This document shows, one piece after another, positions 56,177 through 64,000 of a DNA stretch of 64,000 bases. Made by a program: the position numbers and the translations under genes. The stretch is from contig CP054183.1 of NCBI GenBank assembly GCA_015709695.1, positions 2,654,992 through 2,718,991 on the forward strand, in the 5' to 3' direction. This DNA comes from Gammaproteobacteria bacterium (lineage in GTDB: Bacteria; Pseudomonadota; Gammaproteobacteria; Steroidobacterales; GCA-2729495). How positions within the stretch are numbered: position 1 is the stretch's first letter; every line of letters begins with the position of its first letter. Below the pieces are notes generated by a model. It made no database searches. It saw only the letters and a list, made by a program, of their open reading frames with translations, and was not told the origin of the DNA.

Positions 56177-57886
56177 ATGTCCACCATGACCTCATCCGCC
56201 ACCGAGCCCGTCCCGTCCTTCGCCGATCTCGGCCTCGCCCCGCCGCTGCTCAAGGCGCTGGCGGAGGTGGGCTACGAGTCCCCTTCGCCGATCCAGGCCG
56301 CCACCATCCCGCTGCTGCTCGCCGGTGTGGACATCGTCGGCCAGGCGCAGACGGGCACGGGCAAGACGGCGGCCTTCGCGCTGCCCGCGCTCTCGCGGCT
56401 CGAGCCGGCCCGACGCGAGGTGCAGGTGCTGGTGGTCGTGCCGACCCGCGAGCTCGCCATCCAGGTGGCGGAGGCGTTCCAGAAGTACGCCGCCCACCTC
56501 AGGGGCTTCCACGTCGTGCCGGTCTACGGCGGCCAGAGCTACGAGCCGCAGCTTGCAGCGCTGCGTCGTGGTGCGTCCGTCGTCGTCGGCACGCCCGGGC
56601 GGCTGATCGACCACCTCGGGCGCGGCACGCTGCAGCTGGCGGCGGTGCGCACGGTGATCCTCGACGAGGCCGACGAGATGCTGCAGATGGGCTTCGTCGA
56701 TGCCATCGAGGAGATCCTCGGCCAGGCGCCGCCGGAGCGCCAGGTGGTGCTGTTCTCGGCGACCATGCCGGCGCCGATCCGGCGGATCGCCAGGAAGCAC
56801 CTGCGCGAGCCGCGGGAAATCACCATCCGCGCGAAGCCGGGCACGGCCGCGAAGACCCGCCAGCGCTACTGGCTGGTGGACGGGCTGCACAAGCTCGATG
56901 CGCTGACCCGCATCCTCGAGGTCGAGCCCTTCGATGCCATGCTGGTGTTCGCGCGCACCAAGCTCGCCACCACCGAGCTGGCGGAGAAGCTGGAGGCCCG
57001 CGGTTTTGCCGCGGCGGCACTGAACGGCGACATGGTGCAGGCCCAGCGCGAGCGCACCATCGCCCAGCTCAAGGCCGGGAAGATCGACATCCTCGTGGCG
57101 ACGGATGTGGCTGCCCGCGGCATCGATGTGGAGCGCATCGGCCATGTCGTCAACTTCGACCTGCCCTACGACGTGGAGTCCTATGTCCACCGCATCGGGC
57201 GCACCGGGCGTGCGGGGCGCAGCGGCGAGGCGATCCTGTTCGTCGCGCCGCGCGAGCGCAACATGCTGCGGCTGATCGAGCAGCACACGCGCCAGCCCCT
57301 CGAGCCCCTGCGCCTGCCGACGCTGGGCGATGTCAACGCGAAGCGCGTGGCGAAGTTCAAGGCCCGCATCCTCGATGCGCTCGGCCGCGGGGATGCCACG
57401 CCCTACCGCGGCATCATCGACGAGCTGGCGCGGGAGAGCGGCGCGGATGCCGCGGACCTGGCCGCCGCGCTGGCGAGCCTCGCCCAGGGCCGGACACCGC
57501 TGCTGCTGGCGAAGCCTGCCGCGGAGCCGGCCGGCGAACCGGCATCCGCCGGTTCAAGGCCGCGCCGTGCGCAGGCGGACGAGGAAACCCGCCGGCCGCG
57601 CGGCCCGCGCCACGAGGAACAGCAGCTGTACCGGCTCGCCGTCGGCCGCAGCCATGGCATCCAGGTGGGCAATATCGTCGGTGCCATCGCCAACGTCGGC
57701 GGCATCCACGGCTCGGACATCAACGGCGTGGACATCCAGCGCGAGGAGACCTTCGTGCGCCTGCCCGCGGGCCTGGCGCCGGAAACCCTCGAGCGCATCG
57801 CCGAGGTGAAGATCCGCGGGCGCCTGCTGGCCATCAGGCCGGTGACGACGGGCCCGGCCGCCGGCCGGAAGAAGAAAAAATACTGA
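56177..57886 (+). CDS. DEAD-box ATP-dependent RNA helicase
   Basis: 569 residues. RecA-like core with Q-motif (FADLGL...SPSPIQ), Walker A AQTGTGKT, PTRELAIQV, DEAD (LDEADEMLQMGF), SATM, and RIGRTGRAGRSG. The C-terminal ~80 residues (YRLAVGRSHGIQVGNIVGAIANVGGI) are a DbpA-type RNA-binding domain, so the relation is with DeaD/CsdA, which act in ribosome assembly and cold adaptation. Start ATG 56177; ATG 56186 is an alternative. Convergent with the TolC gene. Confidence 0.93.
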   Translation: MSTMTSSATEPVPSFADLGLAPPLLKALAEVGYESPSPIQAATIPLLLAGVDIVGQAQTGTGKTAAFALPALSRLEPARREVQVLVVVPTRELAIQVAEAFQKYAAHLRGFHVVPVYGGQSYEPQLAALRRGASVVVGTPGRLIDHLGRGTLQLAAVRTVILDEADEMLQMGFVDAIEEILGQAPPERQVVLFSATMPAPIRRIARKHLREPREITIRAKPGTAAKTRQRYWLVDGLHKLDALTRILEVEPFDAMLVFARTKLATTELAEKLEARGFAAAALNGDMVQAQRERTIAQLKAGKIDILVATDVAARGIDVERIGHVVNFDLPYDVESYVHRIGRTGRAGRSGEAILFVAPRERNMLRLIEQHTRQPLEPLRLPTLGDVNAKRVAKFKARILDALGRGDATPYRGIIDELARESGADAADLAAALASLAQGRTPLLLAKPAAEPAGEPASAGSRPRRAQADEETRRPRGPRHEEQQLYRLAVGRSHGIQVGNIVGAIANVGGIHGSDINGVDIQREETFVRLPAGLAPETLERIAEVKIRGRLLAIRPVTTGPAAGRKKKKY

Positions 57887-57958
57887 GCGTCGCCCCGGCC
57901 CCGCGGGTTGTCGCCTCGGCTGGACCGGCGGTGGCCGGGCCAGCGGGGCGCCGCTCCC

Positions 57959-59257
57959 TCAGAGTTCCCCGATCGCCCGGCGCTGGCGCAGCTCGCCGAG
58001 CACGACGTCGAGCAGGGCGTTGTCGTGGTTGGCCACCGCCTGCAGGCGCAGGGCTTCGGCATCGAGCACGACGGTGCTGGTGGCCAGGCCCACGCCGTAC
58101 TGCTCGCGCCCGACCCGCAGGTTCTCCTCGGCCTGGTCCACGGCCTCGCGGGTCAGCGGCACGCGGGCCTGCGCCTCGCGCAGCGCGAGCCAGGCTTCCC
58201 GCACCTCGAGTGCGATGCGTGACTGGAGATCGTTGTGCTCGCGGGCCGCGGCGCGGCTGGCGCTGCGCAGCGCGCTGGCCCGCTCGCGGATGCGCCCGCC
58301 GTCCCAGAGCGTCCAGGAGAAGCCGAGGCCGAGCAGGCCGAAGTCCTCGCTGTCGAGCACCTGGTTCTCGAGGTGCTGGTAGTCGGCGATGAGGCCGAAC
58401 TGGGGCAGGTGACTGGCGCTCTCGCCGCGGGCCTGCTCGGCGAGCGCCTGCGCCTGCGCGGCGGAGCCGGCGAGTTCTGGCCGGTGTGCCAGGGCGCGTT
58501 CGACCAGCTCGTCCACCGGGCCCGCGACCGGCGCGGCTTCGGCGATGTCCTCGAGCGGGGCCTGCCGGTCCAGCGGCTGTCCGAGCAACCGGTTGTAGGC
58601 TGCCAGGGCCAGCTGCTGCCGGCTGTCGGCACGCAGCCGCGCCTGCCCGGCATCAGCCAGCGTCACGCGGGCCGCCAGCCAGTCGTTGCGTGGCACCGCC
58701 CCGCGCTCGAGCATCACCGCCACCTCGCCGGCGTGGGCTTCGAGGCTTGCCACCGCGGACTCCGCCGCCCGCAGCGCACGTCTGGCCCGCAGCACGTCGA
58801 TGTACGCGGTGGCCACCCGCAGGCGCAGGTCCTGCGCGTAAGCCTGTGTGCCGAAGCCGGCCCCGAGGGCCACCTGCCGGGCGGATTCGATGCCCGCCGT
58901 GATGCGCCCACCCGTGTAGAGCGGCAGCTCCAGGCGCGCCCGGCCCATGAGGAAGTTGTCGTGGCTCACCAGCTCGGGCGAGGTGAAGGTGCTGCTGCCG
59001 AAGGGAAAGCGGAACGCCGGGGCATCGCCGAAGCGCTGCCAGCTGCCGTCGATGCTGAGCTTCGGCAGGCGCTCGGCGCGGGCGGCGGCCTCCTCTGCCT
59101 GCCCGGCTTCCGCCCGGCTGTGCAGGGCAGCGAGTCCGGCATCGTTTTCCGCAGCCAGCTGCCAGGCTTCAGCCAGCGTTTCCGCGCCCGCGGTGCGCAG
59201 GGCCAGCAACACCAGGGGTGCGGCCAGTCGCCACAGACTCGCCGGATGAACCGTCAT
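57959..59257 (-). CDS. TolC-family outer-membrane efflux protein
   Basis: 432 residues with an N-terminal signal peptide (LWRLAAPLVLLALRTAGA) and the duplicated TolC repeat of long helices (SRAEAGQAEEAAARAERLP, ALEVREAWLALREAQARVP). The trimeric protein would form the exit duct for the RND pump. Its ATG overlaps the permease stop (ATGA at 59257-59254), so it is the last gene of a four- or five-gene operon. Confidence 0.92.
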   Translation of the reverse strand: MTVHPASLWRLAAPLVLLALRTAGAETLAEAWQLAAENDAGLAALHSRAEAGQAEEAAARAERLPKLSIDGSWQRFGDAPAFRFPFGSSTFTSPELVSHDNFLMGRARLELPLYTGGRITAGIESARQVALGAGFGTQAYAQDLRLRVATAYIDVLRARRALRAAESAVASLEAHAGEVAVMLERGAVPRNDWLAARVTLADAGQARLRADSRQQLALAAYNRLLGQPLDRQAPLEDIAEAAPVAGPVDELVERALAHRPELAGSAAQAQALAEQARGESASHLPQFGLIADYQHLENQVLDSEDFGLLGLGFSWTLWDGGRIRERASALRSASRAAAREHNDLQSRIALEVREAWLALREAQARVPLTREAVDQAEENLRVGREQYGVGLATSTVVLDAEALRLQAVANHDNALLDVVLGELRQRRAIGEL

Positions 59258-62200
59258 GGGGCCTCCCTTGCGGCGCTGGCCGGCCGCCGGCTGCGCCAGG
59301 CGAAATACAGCACCGGGATCACCACCAGCGTCAGCAGCGTGGAGACGAGGATGCCGAAGATCAGCGACACCGCCAGCCCGTTGAAGATGGGATCGTCGAG
59401 GATGAACAGGGCGCCGCTGATGGCCGCGAGCGCGGTGAGCAGGATCGGCCGGGCGCGGATGACCGCGGCATCGACCACCGCCCGCTCCAGCGGCTCGCCC
59501 CGCGCCAGCTCGTCGTCGATGAAGTCCACCAGCAGGATGGAGTTGCGCACGATGATGCCGGCCAGCGCGATCATGCCGATCATCGAGGTGGCGGTGAACT
59601 GCGCGCCGAGCAGCGCATGGCCGGGCATGACGCCGATGATGGTCAGCGGGATGGGCGCCATGATGATCAGCGGCATGAAATACGAACGGAAGTGGGCGAC
59701 GATCAGCAGGTAGATCAGCACCAGGCCCACCGAGTAGGCGATACCCATGTCACGGAAGGTCTCGTAGGTGATCTGCCACTCGCCATCCCACTTGATGGCC
59801 AGCCGGTTGGGGTCTTCGGGGGTACGGATGAAGAGCTGATCGGGCTTCAGCCCCGAGGGCAGGCCGCGGTCCAGCTGGCCGACGAGGTCGAACATGCCGT
59901 AGAGCGGGCTGTCGAGCCTGCCGGCCATGTCGCCGGTGACGAAGACCACCGGCAGCAGGTCCTTGTGGTGGATCGCGCCATCCCAGGGCAGGCGTTCCAC
60001 GCGGGTGACCGCCGAGAGCGGCACGAGTGCGCCGGTCGTGGCGCGCACACCGAGTTCGAGCACCGGATCGAGGCCGGCCTTGTCGGCCCTGCCGAGGCCG
60101 ATGCGCACCGGAATCGGCCGCCGTTCGCTGCCCTCGTGCACGTACACCGCATCGAGGTCGCGCAGCCCGGTGGCGAGTGCGCTGGCCACCGCGGCCTGCG
60201 CCACACCGAGCAGCGCCGCCTTCTCGCGGTCGATGGACACCACGAGGCGTTCGGCGGCTGCTTCGGTGGAATCGTCCACGTCGACGATGTCGGCCGTCTG
60301 CTCGAACAGCGTGCGCAGTTCGCGGGCCGCGGCCCGCTGGGCGGCGTAGAAGGGCCCGTAGACCTCGGCGACGATGGGCGCCTGCACCGGCGGGCCGGGC
60401 GGGACTTCCACCACCTGCACCGAGGCGCCGTGCCGGCGGCCGATGGCGGCGAGCGCCGGGCGCACGGCCAGCGCGATCTCGTGGCTGGCGCGGTGGCGCT
60501 CGTGCTTGTCGAGGAGGTTGACCTGGAGATCGCCGAGCTCGGGGCTGGCGCGCAGGTAGTACTGGCGGACCAGGCCGTTGAAGTTGATCGGCGCGGCCGT
60601 GCCCGCATAGGCCTGGTAGTCGCGCACCTCGGGCACGGTTTCGATCACCCGCGAGAGCTCGTCCAGCACCCTTGCGGTGCCTTCCACCGGCGTGCCCTCG
60701 GGCATGTCCACGATCACCTGGAATTCCGACTTGTTGTCGAAGGGCAGCATCTTGAGGACCACCCACTGCAGCCCCGCGAGGCCCAGGGCAAACACGATCG
60801 CCAGCCCCAGGCCTGCATAGAGCCGGTGGCGCCGGGCGCGGGCCCGCTCGCCGTGGAGGAAGGGCAGCATGATCCGCTCGAACCCGCGGTGCAGCCGGCT
60901 GTTTGCGTTTGCGGGCGCGGGGGCGGCCCCGGGGCGGGCGGTGGCCAGCAGGTGACCCGACAGCCAGGGCGTGAACACCAGCGCCACCGCGAGCGAGATC
61001 AGCATGCCCATGCTGGCGTTGATGGGAATCGGACTCATGTACGGGCCCATGAGCCCGCTGACGAAGGCCATGGGCAGCAGGGCGGCGATGACGGTGAAGG
61101 TGGCGAGGATGGTCGGCCCGCCGACCTCGTCCACCGCGGCGGGGATCATGGCGAGGAAGCTGCCGCCATCGAGATGCTGGCGGCGGTGGATGTTCTCGAC
61201 GATGACGATGGCGTCGTCGACGAGGATGCCGATGGAGAAGATCAGCGCGAACAGCGACACCCGGTTGATGGTGAAGCCCCAGGCCCAGGAGGCGAACAGC
61301 GTGGCCGCCAGCGTGACGATCACCGCGGCGCCCACCACCAGCGCCTCGCGCCGGCCCATGGTGACCAGCACCAGCACCACCACCGAGAGCGTGGCGAACA
61401 GCAGCTTCTGGATCAGCTTCTGCGCCTTGTCGTTGGCGGTCACGCCGTAGTTGCGGGTCTCGGTGATCTCCACGCCCGCGGGAATCCAGGTGTCGCGCAG
61501 CATCTGCACCCGCGCCAGCACCGCGCGGGTGACATCGATGGCGTTCTCGCCGGGCTTCTTGGCGATCGCCAGGGTCACCGCCGGCGCGTGGCGCACCTGC
61601 CCCGCACCGGCGGGGGTGGCCGCCCCGGTGCCGTGCCAGGCAAAGCTCTGCGGCGGGTCGGCGCCGCGGCTCACCGTGGCGACATCCTGCAGGTACACCG
61701 GCCGGCCGTTGCGCAGCGCCACCACCAGCGAGGCGACCTCGGCGCTGCCGGCGAGGAAGCTGCCGGCCTGCACCGGGGTGAGCCGGTCGCCACCGACGAC
61801 GACACCCGCCTGCTCGGCCCGGCCCGCGGCCTCGAGCGCGGCGGCGAGTTCATCCACCGACAGCCCGACCTTCGCGAGCTTCTGCGGATCGAGGTCGACC
61901 CGCACCACGCTGTCCGGGCTGCCGATGGCGTAGACATCGCGGGTGCCGGGCACGCGCTTGATCTCGGCCTCGATCGAGCGGGCCACCTGGCCGAGCTCGA
62001 AGCCGCCGCGCGCGGGGTCGCGGGTCCACAGCGTCAGAGTCAGCACCGGCACGTCGTCGATGCCCTTGGGCTTGATCAGCGGGGGCAGCACCCCGGCGCC
62101 GGGCGGCTGCCAGTCCTGGTTGGAATAGACCGCGTTGTACAGGCGCACGATGGCAGCGGTGCGCTCCTCGCCGACCCTGAACTGCACCGAGAGCACGGCC

Positions 62201-62484
62201 ACGCCGGGCCGCGATACCGAGTAAATGTGCTTCACCCCGGCGATCTCGCCCAGCACCTTCTCCATGGGCGAGGCCACCAGGTTTTCCACCTGGGCGGCGC
62301 TGGCGCCGGGAAAGCCGATGATGATGTTGGCGAAGGTGACGTTGATCTGCGGCTCCTCCTCGCGGGGCGTCACCAGCACCGCGAACACGCCGAGGAGCAG
62401 CGCGGTGAGCGCCAGGAGCGGGGTGAGTTCCGAGTGCAGGAAGAACCGCGCGATGCGGCCGCTGATGCCGGGGTCCGCGCCCAT
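59254..62484 (-). CDS. RND efflux transporter permease
   Basis: Inner-membrane, proton-driven pump of the AcrB type, 1076 residues. The N-terminus has the first transmembrane helix with PREEEPQINVTFANIIIGFPGASA, followed by the porter domain; the remaining helices are in two sets of about six (SLFALIFSIGILVDDAIVIVE in the first, GIIVRNSILLVDFID in the second). The LVDDAIV stretch is the conserved TM4 proton relay. ATG 62484 overlaps the adaptor stop (TGATG); GTG 62487 is an alternative. The substrate cannot be told. Confidence 0.93.
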   Translation of the reverse strand: MGADPGISGRIARFFLHSELTPLLALTALLLGVFAVLVTPREEEPQINVTFANIIIGFPGASAAQVENLVASPMEKVLGEIAGVKHIYSVSRPGVAVLSVQFRVGEERTAAIVRLYNAVYSNQDWQPPGAGVLPPLIKPKGIDDVPVLTLTLWTRDPARGGFELGQVARSIEAEIKRVPGTRDVYAIGSPDSVVRVDLDPQKLAKVGLSVDELAAALEAAGRAEQAGVVVGGDRLTPVQAGSFLAGSAEVASLVVALRNGRPVYLQDVATVSRGADPPQSFAWHGTGAATPAGAGQVRHAPAVTLAIAKKPGENAIDVTRAVLARVQMLRDTWIPAGVEITETRNYGVTANDKAQKLIQKLLFATLSVVVLVLVTMGRREALVVGAAVIVTLAATLFASWAWGFTINRVSLFALIFSIGILVDDAIVIVENIHRRQHLDGGSFLAMIPAAVDEVGGPTILATFTVIAALLPMAFVSGLMGPYMSPIPINASMGMLISLAVALVFTPWLSGHLLATARPGAAPAPANANSRLHRGFERIMLPFLHGERARARRHRLYAGLGLAIVFALGLAGLQWVVLKMLPFDNKSEFQVIVDMPEGTPVEGTARVLDELSRVIETVPEVRDYQAYAGTAAPINFNGLVRQYYLRASPELGDLQVNLLDKHERHRASHEIALAVRPALAAIGRRHGASVQVVEVPPGPPVQAPIVAEVYGPFYAAQRAAARELRTLFEQTADIVDVDDSTEAAAERLVVSIDREKAALLGVAQAAVASALATGLRDLDAVYVHEGSERRPIPVRIGLGRADKAGLDPVLELGVRATTGALVPLSAVTRVERLPWDGAIHHKDLLPVVFVTGDMAGRLDSPLYGMFDLVGQLDRGLPSGLKPDQLFIRTPEDPNRLAIKWDGEWQITYETFRDMGIAYSVGLVLIYLLIVAHFRSYFMPLIIMAPIPLTIIGVMPGHALLGAQFTATSMIGMIALAGIIVRNSILLVDFIDDELARGEPLERAVVDAAVIRARPILLTALAAISGALFILDDPIFNGLAVSLIFGILVSTLLTLVVIPVLYFAWRSRRPASAAREAP

Positions 62485-63560
62485 CACCGCGTGCGGACCC
62501 CGCCGCCCCCGGCTTCGATGGCCCGGAGTGCCGCCTGCGGGTCGAGCGCGAGGCGCTCGCCGCCGGCGAGCCCGGCGAGGATTTCCACTTGCCCGTCGCT
62601 GGCGGCGCCGGTGCGCACCTGGCGCAGGCTGATCCGGCCGTCCGCATCGACGACGTACACCGCGGTGACCTCGCTGCGGGTGAGGATGGCGGTGGCGGGC
62701 ACCCGCAGCCGTGGTTCCTCGCCGGTCACGATGCCCACCCTGACGAACAGGCCGGGGTAGACATCCCGGATGCCGGCGGGGAGATCGAGCCGTGCGCGCA
62801 CCGTGTTCGTGGCGGTGTCGACTTCGGGGAAGACGGTCACGGCAGTGGCCTCGATGCGCCGCCCGTCGACGTACACCGCGGCCTTGCCGGCCGCACGCAG
62901 CGGGCCGGCGAGTGCCTGCGGCAGGTCGCAGACCACCCGCAGCCGGCCGGCGGCATAGGTGCGTATCAGCGGTGTTCCGGGGGCGACGGCCTCGCCGACC
63001 CGCACCAGCCGTTCGCTGAGGATGCCGGCATAGGGCGCACGCACCTCGGTGTAGGCCAGGCCTTCGCGGGCGCCGTCGAGGGCGGCCTGCGCGGCGGCCA
63101 GCCGCGCCACGGCGGCGTCGCGTTCGGCCTGCGCCTGCTCGTACTGGGCCTTGGCCGCCACCTGGCGCGCGTACATGTCGCTGATGCGGGCGAAGCGCGC
63201 CTGCGCCTCGGCCTCGCGGGCGGCGGCTTCGCTGCGCGCAGCCTGCGCCGCTTCGAGCCCGGCGCGCTGCTCGGTGCCCCGCAGCCGGAGGATGACCGCG
63301 CCGGCCGGCACGGCGTCATTGACGTCGAAGAGAATGGCCTCGACGCGGCCCGCGGTCTGCGCCGAGAGGGTGGCCTGCTCCACGGCCTCCACCCGGCCGT
63401 CGATCCGCCGCTCGAGGGGAACGGCGACCGGCTGGATGACTACCGAGGCGAGGCTTGCGACGGAGGCAGCCGCTGGCACGGGCGGCGGCTGGCCACCGCA
63501 GCCGGCCAGCGCAAGGACGGCCGCCAGCGCCGGCAGCCGGCCCGGCAGGCGCAGCGGCAT
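62484..63560 (-). CDS. RND efflux periplasmic adaptor
   Basis: Membrane-fusion protein linking the RND pump to the TolC-type channel. 358 residues: lipoprotein signal (VLALAGC), lipoyl domain (RIDGRVEAVEQATLSAQTAG), long coiled-coil hairpin (rich in Ala, Glu and Arg), lipoyl second half (YAGILSERLVRVGEAV), and beta-barrel. ATG 63560 is used and begins 2 bp after the DUF2892 stop. Confidence 0.92.
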   Translation of the reverse strand: MPLRLPGRLPALAAVLALAGCGGQPPPVPAAASVASLASVVIQPVAVPLERRIDGRVEAVEQATLSAQTAGRVEAILFDVNDAVPAGAVILRLRGTEQRAGLEAAQAARSEAAAREAEAQARFARISDMYARQVAAKAQYEQAQAERDAAVARLAAAQAALDGAREGLAYTEVRAPYAGILSERLVRVGEAVAPGTPLIRTYAAGRLRVVCDLPQALAGPLRAAGKAAVYVDGRRIEATAVTVFPEVDTATNTVRARLDLPAGIRDVYPGLFVRVGIVTGEEPRLRVPATAILTRSEVTAVYVVDADGRISLRQVRTGAASDGQVEILAGLAGGERLALDPQAALRAIEAGGGGVRTR

Positions 63561-63562
63561 CG

Positions 63563-63763
63563 TCAGAATGCCGGGCCGGGCTTCAACCCGGCCTTGCGCA
63601 GGATGATCGCCAGAGGGCAGAACCCGGTGAACGCCGACTGCAGCAGGTTGGCGCCGACGAAGGCCGTGAGCCAGAACCAGTAGGGGTGCACCTCCAGGCC
63701 CAGGCCCAGGCTGATGAGTATCACCGCTCCCGCAAAAGCCAGTACTGCACGGTCGATGGTCAT
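63563..63763 (-). CDS. DUF2892 membrane protein (YgaP-tail-like)
   Basis: 66-residue protein with two hydrophobic helices (AVLAFAGAVILISLGLGLEV, WFWLTAFVGANLLQSAFTG) and the conserved FCPLAIILRKAGL end, as in the membrane tail of the rhodanese YgaP. It is likely linked to sulfur or persulfide metabolism in this setting. The ATG at 63763 is preferred over the in-frame upstream ATG at 63793. Confidence 0.88.
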   Translation of the reverse strand: MTIDRAVLAFAGAVILISLGLGLEVHPYWFWLTAFVGANLLQSAFTGFCPLAIILRKAGLKPGPAF

Positions 63764-63804
63764 GGTGATGATTCTCCTTGTCGGGGTGATCATGGGCTTC
63801 GCTG

Positions 63805-64000
63805 TCAGGCCGCGGTCCGTGTCGACCCGCCTTTTGCCCTTCTGCCCGTCCGGGCACCGCAGTAGTGGTCGTGCAGCAGCCGCACCACCTCGAGCGCGAT
63901 GCCGGGGGTGACGCGGTAGTAGATCGTCTGCGCTTCGCGGCGGGTCTGCACCAGCTTTTCCCGCCGCAGCACCGCCAGATGTTGCGAGAGCGCCGAGGGG
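63805..64000 (-). CDS. ArsR-family repressor (start outside window)
   Basis: Only the C-terminal 64 residues are in the window; the gene continues beyond 64000. The recognition helix PSALSQHLAVLRREKLVQ and wing TRREAQTIYYRV mark an ArsR-type winged helix. A Cys in the C-terminal HDHYCGAR fits one of the paired cysteines of persulfide-sensing BigR/SqrR/YgaV, but the partner Cys cannot be seen. It is upstream of the DUF2892 and RND genes on the same strand and likely represses them. Confidence 0.85.
   Translation of the reverse strand, partial: PSALSQHLAVLRREKLVQTRREAQTIYYRVTPGIALEVVRLLHDHYCGARTGRRAKGGSTRTAA

Noticed and set aside
57887-57958. Terminator hairpin between the DEAD-box and TolC genes
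   Set aside because: Several GC-rich self-complementary pieces exist but none forms one convincing stem with a T-run.

Overview
The window is a GC-rich chromosomal segment from a gammaproteobacterium, spanning the replication-origin region. The gene order glyQ-glyS-gmhB-plsC, gyrB-recF-dnaN-dnaA, rpmH-rnpA-yidC-mnmE matches the origin neighbourhood known from Pseudomonas and relatives. DnaA box, tandem NtrC sites, a sigma-54 promoter and two parS-like palindromes fit that placement. The species cannot be named from the sequence alone.

Layout. 1-8 kb: a peptide-binding lipoprotein (cut by the window edge), dtd, tatABC, and two peptide transporters (POT and OPT). 8-17 kb: housekeeping genes (thioesterase, HIT protein, diguanylate cyclase, S41 protease, EnvC, rhodanese, grxC, secB, gpsA, trmL, a class 1B-like pyrD, a hibernation-factor homologue). 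17-21.8 kb: the nitrogen operon glnA-DUF4124-ntrB-ntrC, read leftward from a sigma-54/NtrC promoter. 21.8-36.2 kb: the origin region; recF carries two 16-bp parS-like sites.

36.2-54.9 kb: an 18.7-kb genomic island inserted at the 3' end of mnmE, the site also used by SGI1-type elements. It is bounded by a 12-bp direct repeat (36158-36169 and 54871-54882), has a tyrosine integrase at the left end and an AlpA-type regulator at the right. Its cargo is defence. One leftward unit encodes a Fic protein overlapping a TOTE-type primase-helicase. One rightward unit encodes an HTH protein, HsdM, HsdS, an ImmA/IrrE-DUF4411 toxin-antitoxin-like pair, a reverse transcriptase-nitrilase of the DRT1 (UG1) type, a RhuM protein, and an HsdR whose C-terminus is fused to a LexA-like S24 peptidase domain. 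Most junctions in this unit overlap as ATGA or GTGA, so it looks like one translationally coupled composite defence operon. The HsdR-S24 fusion and the Fic/primase-helicase pair are the best candidates for something not yet described.

54.9-64 kb: a beta-lactamase-fold lipoprotein, a DEAD-box RNA helicase, and a leftward operon of an ArsR regulator (cut by the window edge), a DUF2892 membrane protein, and an RND efflux adaptor, permease and TolC-type outer-membrane protein. No rRNA, tRNA or CRISPR array was seen. Function calls rest on motif recognition by eye; no database search was run.
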